DNA of 64,000 nucleotides from Clostridium_AT radicumherbarum (GTDB lineage Bacteria; Bacillota; Clostridia; Clostridiales; Clostridiaceae): contig NZ_JBJHZY010000002.1 in assembly GCF_045310525.1 (NCBI RefSeq), forward strand, positions 783,817 to 847,816, written 5' to 3'. The notes below the pieces were generated by a model, which did no database searches, was not told the origin of the DNA, and worked only from the letters and a program-made list of their open reading frames with translations. The position numbers and the translations under genes were made by a program. Numbering within the stretch: position 1 is the stretch's first letter; every line of letters starts with the position of its first letter. Below are positions 1 to 8,353 of this stretch, one piece after another.

Positions 1-110
1 AATCTATAATCAATTGAAGGCTTCTCACTTATCTTTTTGTCTTTATTCAATATTTCCTCATATGTTTTTATTACCCCTGTAGTTAGTCCTAAATGTCCGA
101 AAAAAATCAT
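1..110 (-). CDS. Partial membrane protein, putative YdjM-like metal-dependent hydrolase family (N-terminus only)
   Basis: The first 36 codons of a leftward gene run off the left edge of the window. The ATG at 110 is preceded on the minus strand by AGGAGAG at a good distance, which fixes the start. The readable protein begins MIFFGHLGLTTGVIKTYEEI and reaches a Ser-Ile-Asp-Tyr-Arg stretch. This start (hydrophobic, Gly-His-Leu-Gly, then IDYR) is like small clostridial integral membrane proteins annotated as YdjM/DUF457-type metal-dependent hydrolases. The family call rests on the N-terminus alone and is tentative; that it is a real gene is more secure. Confidence 0.5.
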   Translation of the reverse strand, partial: MIFFGHLGLTTGVIKTYEEILNKDKKISEKPSIDYR

Positions 111-280
111 TCTTATCTCTCCTATTATTAATGAATTCATTATATTTTATCAATAATTGGACAAGAAATCTATATGCTCCATTAGTATCTATTATTCATC
201 CTTTGAATATATACTTTAAATGTCTTAAGTAAGACTATTGTTAAACCTATATTGTTAGGTTTTGTTGCAGGAAATGTAAC

Positions 281-562
281 CTAACCTAAAAGAACGTCTT
301 TATATTCATTTGATTTTGTCATAACACTTTTGGCAAAGGGGCAAAGAGGAATAATCTTTTTATTTTCTTCACGAGCATATTGGACCACTTTATTTACCAA
401 TTGCCCCCCTATGCCTTGACCCTTTAGAGATTCTGAAACATAGGTATGGTCAATAATTATTTTATCCTCACCTGTTGGAACAAATGTTATTTCAGCTATA
501 GCATGTTCTGTGTCATCCCCAATATAAAATTTATTTTTATCTTTTTTTATAAGCTCCATCAT
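281..562 (-). CDS. Small GNAT N-acetyltransferase, YjdJ-like
   Basis: A 93-residue single-domain acetyltransferase of the COG2388/YjdJ type. The acetyl-CoA loop is visible as KGQGIGGQLV near residues 46-55, preceded by a beta strand with IIDHTYVSESL and followed by the PLCPFAKSVM segment typical of this short family. Two adjacent ATGs (562 and 559) follow AGGAGGTATA; the second has the more usual spacing. The gene lies 8 bp downstream of a YjdI-like Fe-S protein, the same pairing and order as yjdI-yjdJ in Escherichia coli, so the two are probably co-transcribed. The acetylated substrate is unknown. A loose inverted repeat (GTTAGGTT/AACCTAAC, about 257-289) overlaps the 3' end. Confidence 0.85.
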   Translation of the reverse strand: MMELIKKDKNKFYIGDDTEHAIAEITFVPTGEDKIIIDHTYVSESLKGQGIGGQLVNKVVQYAREENKKIIPLCPFAKSVMTKSNEYKDVLLG

Positions 563-570
563 TATACCTC

Positions 571-807
571 CTACTTTTTCTCAATGTACTGCAGTGCTCC
601 GGTTGGGCAACGCAATATTGTTTCCTTTAGGGTCTCCTTTTCAGCATTGTCTGCCATAATCCAGGGAGTTTGTTTTACATCAAATACCACCGGGAGCGTT
701 CTAACACAATTGCCTGAGTGTCTACACATAGACAGATTAAAATATACATCAACCTCTTCTCCCTTATATAGGCGATAACCTTTTTTCAGTAACTCTTTCT
801 CAACCAT
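571..807 (-). CDS. Divergent 4Fe-4S mono-cluster protein, YjdI-like
   Basis: A 78-residue protein with Cys28, Cys34 and Cys67 in the arrangement MCRHSGNC...RCPTGAL, which is the divergent mono-cluster ferredoxin family (Fer4_19, DUF1271). The RCPTGAL segment is the recognisable ferredoxin-like signature. The start at 807 follows GAAAGGGAGAGAAAG. It is the first gene of a two-gene unit with the GNAT protein 8 bp downstream. The family is found as yjdI in enterobacteria; its partner and redox role are not established. Confidence 0.82.
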   Translation of the reverse strand: MVEKELLKKGYRLYKGEEVDVYFNLSMCRHSGNCVRTLPVVFDVKQTPWIMADNAEKETLKETILRCPTGALQYIEKK

Positions 808-1061
808 CTTTCTCTCCCTTTCACTGTATATTATTAGTAAATATTATATCACACTGTAAGTGGTAAAATATTAAATTTCTAATTCTTACTGACTAGCTTC
901 TTTGTTTTACAAGTCTTTAACCAACTATAAATAATTAAGTAACAATATAATCATACTTTACCCAATGTAGAATAAAATGAATTATATAAAACCAAATAAT
1001 ACCATATAAGACATAGCTCGTCTCAATCAGTATCGTGTTATAAGAGGAGGAAAAGTTAAGA

Positions 1062-2864
1062 ATGGGTACAGGTAATTTAATAATACAAGCCCGCACCGCC
1101 GATAATGCGTTACCTTTAGTGGGTGTACGGGTGAGAATCATGGACCAGGAAGGGACGGTGCTCTTTAATCTGACCACGGATGAAAGCGGTGAAACCGAAC
1201 AGATTTCCTTATATGCTGTAGACAGAAGTTTGTCGCTAGATCCAAGCTATATAGGTATACCATATTCTACCTATGGTTTAGAGGCGGAGGCGGAAGGATT
1301 TAACAGCTTGTATATTGCCGACGTACAAATTTTTGACGGCGAGAACGCCATTCAGCATGTGGCATTGATTCCGATGCTGGCAAGCCAGAGAATTCCGCTC
1401 AGGCATGAGATCTTCATTGGAAGACATGCACTTGCAATGACAGAACCCAGGAATCAGGCTGGCCCCCTTAAGGAGCCCACTATATTTCGCCACGTCATCA
1501 TTCCCAATCCGATTACCGTACACCTTGGAACGCCTGATTCGTATGCAACCAATGTACAAATATCCTTCCCAGATTATATCAAAAATGCTGCCAGTAGTGA
1601 AATTTATGCCACTTGGCCGCAGACGTCACTGGAGGCAAATATTTATGCCATCATCACATTTGCTTTAAACAGGGTATTTACACAATGGTACAGAAGTCGG
1701 GGATATAATTTTGACATCACAAATAGTACTGCTTACGACCAATATTTTGTATATGGGAGAACCATTTATGAATCCATTAGCCGAATCGTGGATAAGATCT
1801 TCAACCAATACATTCGCAGGCAAGGGCAAATTGCGCCGTTCTTTACGGCTTTCTGCAATGGTACGACCGTTACTTGCCCAGGGCTATCCCAATGGGGAAC
1901 GGTAACCTTAGCCAACCAAGGCTTGTCGACGATGCAGATACTGCGCTATTACTATCCAAATGATATTGAATTTTCACAAACCAATATCATTACTGGTATC
2001 ATTATAGCATACCCTGGTACAACGCTGCGATTAGGAAGTAGAGGTCTTGCCGTGCAGGTCATACAAACCTATTTGAACAGGATCAGAGGAAACTTTCCCG
2101 CTATTCCGCTTATAACCGATGATCCCGGTGTGTTTGGCAGCAGTACACAAGCGTCAGTATCAACATTCCAGAACGTATTTAGTCTCACTGCCAACGGTAT
2201 CGTTGAACAGGACACTTGGAATAAGATCTCTTTTATTTACGTTGCCGTAGCAAGGCTGGCAAGTCTGGAAAGCGAGGGTACGGCTCTAGGGATTGGAACG
2301 ATACCACCCGATTCAATTCTTAGGGTGGGTTCCAGCGGAGTCGATGTGATCATTCTGCAATATATACTTAGCTTTATCAGTGAGTTTTACCCCACTATTC
2401 CTGGGCTGACGCAGGATGGTATTTTGGGAAGCGAAACCGTTCAGGCTGTGATAGCGTTTCAGCAGATGAAGGGACTGCCTGCCAACGGTATCGTAGCTCA
2501 ATCCACCTGGAATGCGCTTTATGATACTTATTGGGGGATCAAGATTAATGTTCCCATCCCGGAGCCCGGTCCTGGAGTGATTGTATACATAGTTCGGCCG
2601 GGTGATACGCTTTGGTCACTTGCCCAGAGATTTAATACCACAGTTGACGCCATAAAGGCTCTGAACAACCTGACAAGCGATGTGCTCAGGATTGGACAGG
2701 TGCTGCGGATTCCAAGTACGGTTATTACCTATATCGTCCAGCCGGGGGATACACTTTGGTCACTTGCCCAGAGGTTTAACACCACAGTTGAAGCAATAAT
2801 GACTCTAAACAACCTGACAAGTGATAGGCTTATGATTGGTCAAACTCTGCTTATCAGGCAATAG
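1062..2864 (+). CDS. SpoIID-like / peptidoglycan-binding / tandem LysM cell wall protein
   Basis: A 600-residue modular protein without a signal peptide. Residues 1-105 look like a carboxypeptidase-regulatory/SpaA-type beta domain. Residues about 165-305 resemble a degenerate SpoIID domain: SSE (Glu180), an Ala-Asn-Ile-Tyr-Ala-Ile helix, FCNG at 264-267, and CPGLSQWGTVTLA at 272-284, which parallels GAGMSQFGAIELS in the true SpoIID protein at 58385. Two PG_binding_1 repeats follow (about 322-390 and 420-488) and two nearly identical LysM repeats (507-551 and 556-600). The ATG follows AGAGGAGG. Domains suggest a spore cortex or cell-wall role. The gene is visibly GC-richer (mid-40s % by eye) than its neighbours and uses CTG, CGG and GCC codons, which suggests acquisition from another Firmicute. 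It stands alone with about 250 bp of empty AT-rich DNA upstream. Confidence 0.8.
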   Translation: MGTGNLIIQARTADNALPLVGVRVRIMDQEGTVLFNLTTDESGETEQISLYAVDRSLSLDPSYIGIPYSTYGLEAEAEGFNSLYIADVQIFDGENAIQHVALIPMLASQRIPLRHEIFIGRHALAMTEPRNQAGPLKEPTIFRHVIIPNPITVHLGTPDSYATNVQISFPDYIKNAASSEIYATWPQTSLEANIYAIITFALNRVFTQWYRSRGYNFDITNSTAYDQYFVYGRTIYESISRIVDKIFNQYIRRQGQIAPFFTAFCNGTTVTCPGLSQWGTVTLANQGLSTMQILRYYYPNDIEFSQTNIITGIIIAYPGTTLRLGSRGLAVQVIQTYLNRIRGNFPAIPLITDDPGVFGSSTQASVSTFQNVFSLTANGIVEQDTWNKISFIYVAVARLASLESEGTALGIGTIPPDSILRVGSSGVDVIILQYILSFISEFYPTIPGLTQDGILGSETVQAVIAFQQMKGLPANGIVAQSTWNALYDTYWGIKINVPIPEPGPGVIVYIVRPGDTLWSLAQRFNTTVDAIKALNNLTSDVLRIGQVLRIPSTVITYIVQPGDTLWSLAQRFNTTVEAIMTLNNLTSDRLMIGQTLLIRQ

Positions 2865-2924
2865 GAAGACAGGGCAGCAAAGTGGGATTATCTATATTTT
2901 CTCAAATCATTTTACATTGAAAAT

Positions 2925-2959
2925 AAGGCTGCTAACATAATACTTTTGCTAGCAGCCTT
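2925..2959 (-). terminator. Inverted repeat, possible terminator between convergent genes
   Basis: The arms AAGGCTGCTA and TAGCAGCCTT are perfect complements around a short loop. Read leftward the stem is followed by TTATTTTC, a modest U-tract, so it fits the end of the motAB transcript better than the end of the rightward LysM gene. Confidence 0.5.
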
Positions 2960-3060
2960 ACTTATACCCATTTCATTTAAAGCCATGGCTCCAACAAGGC
3001 TTTCTGCCCTATTTTCACCATGACTTTTAATAAATGAACATTAAAGCTTTAAAAGCTATT

Positions 3061-3591
3061 TTATTTATCTGGTGCATCTGTTTGAATCAATGTTAATTGA
3101 CCACCTGGATATACTCCATTATTGGTAACCTTGTAGTCATCGTGATTATGCATTGGATAATATTGCGGGAAGAATCTATCATTTGGATTGTCATGCGACT
3201 GATTACAAATTTCTGTATAGTTTATTAATTGTGGATTAGTGCAGTGTACTGGTTCTTCAGGAATATCAAATATTGCTGAAGAATCAATGCTCTGTATTTC
3301 ACTGAGCTGTTTGCAAAGAGAAGGGAAACTATCCTGACCCTTAACAATATACTTTCTGTATAATTCTCCCTTATCTTCCGCAGTAATAATTAAATCATAG
3401 GTTTCTCCGGATCCAATGGTTGCAGTAAATCCCATCTCAGTTAGTTGATGATTAAGATGTTCACTATTTTCACTAAGTTTTAAAAATGAACTTAGATGGG
3501 CATCTTTTCCTACCACCATAAAGTGCCAACCATGAATGTGCCATGGAACCACTTGATAGCCCATATTAATCTTGTAAAAAAGTTTAATCAA
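3061..3591 (-). pseudogene. Multicopper oxidase C-terminal fragment (5'-truncated)
   Basis: This reading frame encodes about 176 residues of a cupredoxin. It contains the copper-site motif WHIHGWHF almost at its very start and MHNHDDYK near its end, as in the last domain of multicopper oxidases, where the preceding domains (several hundred residues) would normally lie upstream. Those are absent. The frame opens only at a stop a few codons inside the end of motB, its first possible start is TTG at 3591 without a Shine-Dalgarno, and the first ATG is already inside the conserved domain. It therefore looks like a deletion relic joined directly behind the motB stop. A functional short cupredoxin translated by coupling to motB cannot be excluded. 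Confidence 0.7.
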
Positions 3592-3593
3592 AA

Positions 3594-4340
3594 CTAATTC
3601 TGTGTGCTAAGTGCGTATTTACGAACAATAAGTATATCTACACTTCGATTTTTAGCCCTTCCTGCCTCATTGGAATTATCATATTTAGGTCTGTATTCGC
3701 CATAAGCTTGAATTGTGAATTTATTAGGAGCAACATGGCCTGTATCTACCATAAAGTTCATAACATTTGAGGCACGCATATAACTCAAGTCCCAGTTAGA
3801 ACGAAATTGATTATTTTTTATAGGTACATTGTCAGTATGTCCACTAATTCTTATCTCATTATCTAAATTTTTAATCATATTTGATATTTGGATCAGTACT
3901 GGATCAAAGTTCGCTAATACATCTGCATCTCCAGATTTAAAAATAACCGTATCCTGTATTGAAATATTCAATCCTTCTGCATTTAAATCCACTTTTATCT
4001 GATCTGCATATCCATTGCTTTTAATCTCTTGCTCTAAGATACTCTTAATTCCAATCATCTTGTCCTGTTCTACTATACTATTCATTTTATCAGTTGCAAC
4101 AAAGCTGTTATTCTGAGCTAGATTTGTGCCACTACCACCGCTGTCTTTTAATACTCCGTTACCACCTGAGAAAATAGTGTTGAATTGCAGACTAATCTGT
4201 TTTAATTTTTTGTTATCCACATTGCTCATTGCAAACATAACGATAAAAAGTGCCAATAGTAGTGTCAGCATATCTGAATAAGGAAGTAACCATGTTTCAT
4301 CAACATGCTCTTCATGATGTTGTTTTTTACGTTTCATCAT
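3594..4340 (-). CDS. motB: Flagellar motor stator protein MotB
   Basis: A 248-residue stator subunit. The N-terminus is short, basic and cytoplasmic, followed by one membrane segment that starts PYSDMLTLLLALFIV. Asp23 in it is the ion-binding residue of MotB proteins. The periplasmic-side OmpA/MotB peptidoglycan-binding domain occupies roughly residues 125-240 and shows GHTDNVPI, the NWDLSYMRASNV segment and GRAKNRSVDI. MotB anchors MotA to the wall so that ion flow drives the flagellum. It overlaps motA by 4 bp and follows AAAGGAGAT; either of two adjacent ATGs (4340, 4337) could be used. The stop codon abuts the multicopper oxidase fragment. Confidence 0.95.
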   Translation of the reverse strand: MMKRKKQHHEEHVDETWLLPYSDMLTLLLALFIVMFAMSNVDNKKLKQISLQFNTIFSGGNGVLKDSGGSGTNLAQNNSFVATDKMNSIVEQDKMIGIKSILEQEIKSNGYADQIKVDLNAEGLNISIQDTVIFKSGDADVLANFDPVLIQISNMIKNLDNEIRISGHTDNVPIKNNQFRSNWDLSYMRASNVMNFMVDTGHVAPNKFTIQAYGEYRPKYDNSNEAGRAKNRSVDILIVRKYALSTQN

Positions 4341-5140
4341 TTATCTCCTTTAGTTTCTCCATCTATACTCATATCTTCAAGTTTCTTTCTATCTTTAGGT
4401 TTTAGCATAGTTATAAGCTGCTTTTGAATAGTTTTTGGATTTTTCCCTTCTTGAATTGCTAAAATACCTTCTACCATTAATAGCTTATTGGAGACCTCTT
4501 CATGTGACTTTCTCTTCAGTCTTGATGCAAATGGGTGCCAAATAACATATCCGAAGAAAATTCCATAGAGAGTAGCAACGAAAGCAGCAGCTATAGATTC
4601 CCCAAGTTTTGCAGTATCATTTAAGTTTCCAAGTGCACCTATAAGTCCTATAACTGCACCTAGAACTCCAAGTGTAGGAGAAGCTCCCCCTGCTGTTGTG
4701 AAAATCGAAGCTCCGATTCGATGCCTTTCTTCCATTCCCTCAATATCACCTAAAAGGACTTGTCTAACATATTCCGGTTCCTCACCATCAACTATCATTT
4801 CTAATCCTTGTTTCATAAATTCATTATCCAGTTCTTGAGTCTTAGTTTCTAATGATAATAGTCCATCCTTTCGCGTTGATTGTGCCATATCAACAATTTG
4901 ATTAATTATTTCTATAGGATCTTCCTTCGACTTATCACTAAAAACAACTCCTAATATTTTAGGAATATTAAGAAATTCCTTCCTTGTGAAAGAATTCATT
5001 ACCGCAGCTGAAGTACCTACTAGAATTACCATTATTGCTTCAGGACTAAATAATATAGAAACACTAGCACCTTTCATAAGCAATCCAGAACTAACTGCAG
5101 CCAATCCAACAATAATGCCAATTAATAAGAATATATCCAT
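4337..5140 (-). CDS. motA: Flagellar motor stator protein MotA
   Basis: A 267-residue protein with the MotA/TolQ/ExbB layout: two membrane segments at the N-terminus (MDIFLLIGIIVG and around residues 30-50), a large cytoplasmic loop, and two more segments (about 150-215) including TLGVLGAVIGLIGALGN, which supplies the conserved proline region of the ion channel. The cytoplasmic loop contains the charged stretch that contacts FliG. The start follows AGGTGAAGAA. It forms a translationally coupled pair with motB. No other flagellar genes are in the window, so motAB here is a stand-alone operon, as in many clostridia. Confidence 0.95.
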   Translation of the reverse strand: MDIFLLIGIIVGLAAVSSGLLMKGASVSILFSPEAIMVILVGTSAAVMNSFTRKEFLNIPKILGVVFSDKSKEDPIEIINQIVDMAQSTRKDGLLSLETKTQELDNEFMKQGLEMIVDGEEPEYVRQVLLGDIEGMEERHRIGASIFTTAGGASPTLGVLGAVIGLIGALGNLNDTAKLGESIAAAFVATLYGIFFGYVIWHPFASRLKRKSHEEVSNKLLMVEGILAIQEGKNPKTIQKQLITMLKPKDRKKLEDMSIDGETKGDK

Positions 5141-5196
5141 TTCTTCACCTCTAATAATAATAACAATAATATGATTTCAGCCCATAATAAATAAAA

Positions 5197-5240
5197 GGCC
5201 AATATAAGATAATCTATAAGAGACTAATCCTATATTGGCC
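5197..5240 (-). terminator. Hairpin between glmS and motA
   Basis: The arms GGCCAATATA and TATATTGGCC are perfect complements with a 24-base loop. Read leftward the stem runs into TTTTATTTATTATG, so it can terminate leftward readthrough from glmS ahead of the motA promoter region. The loop is long for a classical terminator. Confidence 0.5.
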
Positions 5241-5420
5241 GGTTGCACTATATACTCCAAATTTCTAAAGTGCCCAGATTAAAGAAATTCTTCAAAGCAT
5301 CCAATATTATTATTACTTTTAATGTTTTGCTAATAACGATATTCGACAATAATATATAAATCCCTCTTTATTTTAGCATTTTTTTCAAAAATTAATTTTA
5401 GAATCGCTCAATCTCTCTTC

Positions 5421-5476
5421 AAAAAATAAAGAAACCAGGCAAGAAACAGGAATTTTTTCTCCCATTTCTGTCTGGT
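5421..5476 (-). terminator. Terminator of glmS
   Basis: About 100 bp beyond the glmS stop, the minus strand shows ACCAGACAGAAAT pairing imperfectly with the segment that ends TTGCCTGGT, followed by TTCTTTATTTTTT. The stem plus T-rich tail fits an intrinsic terminator. Confidence 0.6.
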
Positions 5477-5575
5477 ATTTAGAACGACTTTATTGTCTGT
5501 TGAATGACTTCAGTACGTGTTGAACGAGTTTTTTACCTAGATACAACAACATTCTAATTTGAACAAGTCCTCTAC

Positions 5576-7402
5576 CTATTCAACAGTAACACTTTTTGCT
5601 AAATTCCTAGGCTTATCAACGTCGCAGCCCTTTTGCACTGCCATATAATAGGAAAGTAATTGCAGTGGTATTACAGACAATACTGGTGCAAAGATTTCTA
5701 CTGTTTTTGGAATATATAATGCTGAATCTACTGTTTTTTCTATAGTTTCATTACCTTCAAAGGCGAAGGCAAGAACATTGGCACCTCTTGTTTTAACTTC
5801 TTTGATATTGCTAACCATCTTGTCAAAGAGTTCTTCTTGAGTTGCGAGTGCTATTACTACTGTACCATTTTCTATTAATGCTATTGGTCCATGCTTAAGT
5901 TCACCTGCTGCATAGGCTTCTGAGTGAATATAGGAAATTTCCTTTACCTTTAAAGAACCCTCCATTGCTACAGCGTAATCTAAGCCTCTTCCTAAGAAGA
6001 ACATATCCTTGTGCATATAGGTCTTTGATGCAAATTTTTGAAGTACTTCCTTATGCTTTAATGCCTCTTCAGCCTTTTCTGGAAGCTCAAGCATTTCCTT
6101 CTTAAGAGCTTCTATTTGCTCTAAGGTTAGAGTGTTTTTATATTCAGCAAAGAATAGTGCAACAATATACATAGCTATTAGCTGGGTTACATAAGCCTTA
6201 GTTGAAGCTACAGCTATTTCAGGACCTGCCCATGTATATAATACATCGTCAGCTTCTCTTGAAACTGAGCTTCCAACTACATTTGTTATAGCTAACACTC
6301 TTGCTCCATGTTTTTTTGCTTCTCTAAGTGCTGCTAAGGTATCTGCTGTTTCACCAGATTGGCTCATAACTATCATTAATGTCTTTTCATTTATTATAGG
6401 ATTTCTATATCTAAACTCTGAAGCTATATCTATTTCAACTGGGATTCTAGCTAATTTCTCTATTACATATTTACCTACTACTCCAGCATGGTAAGCAGTT
6501 CCGCAGGCAACTATATAAACCTTATCTATATTCTCAAGTTCTTCTTTAGTTAATTTTATTTTGTCTAAGGTAATTGGCTTTCCAAGAGCTATTCTAGAAG
6601 TCATAGTATCTCTAATAGCCTTTGGCTGCTCATGGATTTCCTTTATCATGAAGTGCTCATAACCGCCTCTTTCAGCAGCATCTGCATTCCAGGTTACATG
6701 GAAAATATCCTTTTTAATTTCTTCTCCATCTTCAGTAAGAAGTTTAATTCCATCTCTTGTTAAAACAACGATTTCCTTATCATTTAATAAATATACATCT
6801 CTTGTATAGTTTAGTATTGCAGGAATATCTGAAGCTACAAAGAATTCATTTTCTCCTAATCCAGCTATAAGAGGACTATCCTTTCTAACAGCAACTACTT
6901 TTTCAGGCTCGTGAGTGGATACTACGGCAATAGCATAGCTTCCTTCCATTTTTGAAATTGCCTTCATTACAGCTTCTTCTAGATTACCTTCATAGAAATA
7001 ATCTACAAGGTGAGGTATAACTTCAGTGTCAGTTTCTGACATGAATTTATAACCTTTTGCTGAAAGCCATTCTCTTAAGCGGATATAGTTTTCTATAATT
7101 CCATTGTGAACTACGCTTATAGTTCCATTTGTATTAGAATGTGGATGTGAGTTTAAGTCTGATGGCTCACCATGGGTAGCCCATCTTGTATGACCAATTC
7201 CTACGGTTCCGTGAATTGGTTCATTTTTTAGTTTTTCTTCTAAATTTGCAAGTCTACCTTTACATTTTGTAACCTTTAAAATTTCATTTTCAATTATAGC
7301 AACTCCAGCTGAGTCATAGCCTCTATACTCTAATTTTGAAAGTCCGTTTATTAAAACTGATGCTGCCTCTCTTTTTCCTACATAACCTACTATTCCGCAC
7401 AT
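5576..7402 (-). CDS. glmS: Glutamine--fructose-6-phosphate aminotransferase (isomerizing)
   Basis: A full-length 608-residue GlmS. It makes glucosamine-6-phosphate from fructose-6-phosphate and glutamine, the entry to cell-wall amino sugars. The N-terminal glutaminase domain starts MCGIVGYVG with the catalytic Cys2 and shows HTRWATHG. Two SIS isomerase domains follow (about 285-425 and 455-595), with MSQSGETADT in the first. The protein ends in the invariant DKPRNLAKSVTVE. The gene stands alone, with a glmS ribozyme in its leader (7480-7650) and a consensus promoter before that, so its mRNA is expected to be cleaved when glucosamine-6-phosphate is abundant. Confidence 0.98.
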   Translation of the reverse strand: MCGIVGYVGKREAASVLINGLSKLEYRGYDSAGVAIIENEILKVTKCKGRLANLEEKLKNEPIHGTVGIGHTRWATHGEPSDLNSHPHSNTNGTISVVHNGIIENYIRLREWLSAKGYKFMSETDTEVIPHLVDYFYEGNLEEAVMKAISKMEGSYAIAVVSTHEPEKVVAVRKDSPLIAGLGENEFFVASDIPAILNYTRDVYLLNDKEIVVLTRDGIKLLTEDGEEIKKDIFHVTWNADAAERGGYEHFMIKEIHEQPKAIRDTMTSRIALGKPITLDKIKLTKEELENIDKVYIVACGTAYHAGVVGKYVIEKLARIPVEIDIASEFRYRNPIINEKTLMIVMSQSGETADTLAALREAKKHGARVLAITNVVGSSVSREADDVLYTWAGPEIAVASTKAYVTQLIAMYIVALFFAEYKNTLTLEQIEALKKEMLELPEKAEEALKHKEVLQKFASKTYMHKDMFFLGRGLDYAVAMEGSLKVKEISYIHSEAYAAGELKHGPIALIENGTVVIALATQEELFDKMVSNIKEVKTRGANVLAFAFEGNETIEKTVDSALYIPKTVEIFAPVLSVIPLQLLSYYMAVQKGCDVDKPRNLAKSVTVE

Positions 7403-7479
7403 ATTAATATACCTTCCTTTTTTATTATTAGACGACGCTAATAGACCTTAGCTTAAAACCAATTTAAACTAAGGGTCAT

Positions 7480-7650
7480 ACAAAGAAAGGCTTTAACACC
7501 TGACTGATGTTGTTCTGAAAATCACTTTTCAGGTTTATCAGTCTTTAACGGTAGTGCGGTACCGTGGGACATCCGCCGAATATTTCGATACTTCCCATCC
7601 TCGTCAACTTAAGTCTTGTAACTCTGCTTAAGTTCTGGCGCTTAATGTTA
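7480..7650 (-). ncRNA. glmS ribozyme (glucosamine-6-phosphate riboswitch)
   Basis: Read on the minus strand, the leader contains the conserved glmS ribozyme blocks in order: AGCGCCAGAAC at 7642, GUUGACGAGGAU, GGGA, UAUCGA and AUUCGGCGGAUGUCCC, then the P4-type hairpin around 7502-7545. Self-cleavage is expected between A7642 and G7641, by analogy with the family. Between the ribozyme and the glmS start is a second hairpin (7444-7477, arms GACCTTAG/CTAAGGGTC extended by TTAAA/TTTAA), which is not part of the conserved core. Confidence 0.95.
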
Positions 7651-7714
7651 CTATGCTTTCTTCTATCCTCCTTTAATTATACTTTACCTTCTTCGTAATA
7701 ACATCGTCCTATAT

Positions 7715-7744
7715 ATTATATTTAATTAAAGTCTATTTAGTCAA
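7715..7744 (-). promoter_or_regulatory. glmS promoter
   Basis: The minus strand shows TTGACT (7744-7739), an 18-base spacer, and TATAAT (7720-7715). This is a near-consensus sigma-A promoter, with the start point predicted near 7708, about 65 bases upstream of the ribozyme cleavage site. Confidence 0.75.
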
Positions 7745-7927
7745 TGAAAAATTAAAATTTTATACAATATTAATTTTTCAGTGATGTTTCCATATATAAT
7801 ATGACAATATAAACTCACTTGTGTATGTACAAAATATTTTCACAAAAAAATAATAATAATTAAATTATGATTTATGTTATAATTAACCATAATTTGATTA
7901 TTATTAATATATTATAGAGGCGTACAT

Positions 7928-8299
7928 ATGGGAAAGTATATTCAATTCATAAAATTCGGCATCGTGGGATTAGGTAACACATTAATAACCTTTATAGTTT
8001 ATTTCCTTCTTGTAAAGTTACAGGTTTATTATGTAACTGCTAACGTAATAGGCTATATTGCCGGTATTATTAACAGCTTCTTTTGGAACAGCAGCTGGGT
8101 GTTTAAAAAGTCTTCAAGAAGTTTTAATTTACTTATTAAATTTGTAATAGTAAATTTAATTACCTTGGGAATAACTTCAATGATATTGTACATTGGAGTC
8201 GACAGATTTAATTTAAGTAAGTACATAGCTCAAATAATATCCACATTAATAGGTATTTTGATTAACTATACCTTAAATAAATTGTGGACATTTAAATAA
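7928..8299 (+). CDS. GtrA-family membrane protein
   Basis: A 123-residue protein with four membrane segments, typical of GtrA/DPMS-type proteins. It starts with the family pattern KFGIVGLGNTLI and includes the signature NSFFWNSSWVFK (about residues 53-64) and a C-terminal NYTLNKLWTFK. Family members are thought to help flip or anchor polyprenyl-linked sugars during cell-surface glycosylation, usually beside a glycosyltransferase. None is adjacent here, so the partner is not visible. The start follows AGAGGCG. The gene is monocistronic and convergent with sufU. Confidence 0.88.
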   Translation: MGKYIQFIKFGIVGLGNTLITFIVYFLLVKLQVYYVTANVIGYIAGIINSFFWNSSWVFKKSSRSFNLLIKFVIVNLITLGITSMILYIGVDRFNLSKYIAQIISTLIGILINYTLNKLWTFK

Positions 8300-8315
8300 G
8301 AAATAGGTGTGGCAT

Positions 8316-8346
8316 GGGGACGTTGCGTGGCATCAAAAACGTCCCC
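8316..8346. repeat. GC-rich palindrome between convergent genes (element A)
   Basis: The arms GGGGACGTT and AACGTCCCC are perfect complements around a 13-base loop, between the stops of gtrA and sufU. There is no long U-tract on either side. The GGGGACG/CGTCCCC style stands out from the AT-rich surroundings and is shared in spirit with elements at 17299, 41826, 53585 and 56110. Confidence 0.6.
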
Positions 8347-8353
8347 GTACCCC

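Noticed and set aside
446..778. Plus-strand frame of 110 codons
   Set aside because: Antisense to the GNAT and YjdI-like genes, with poor residue composition and no ribosome site.
1711..1905. Plus-strand frame of 64 codons
   Set aside because: Out-of-frame shadow inside the SpoIID-like/LysM gene.
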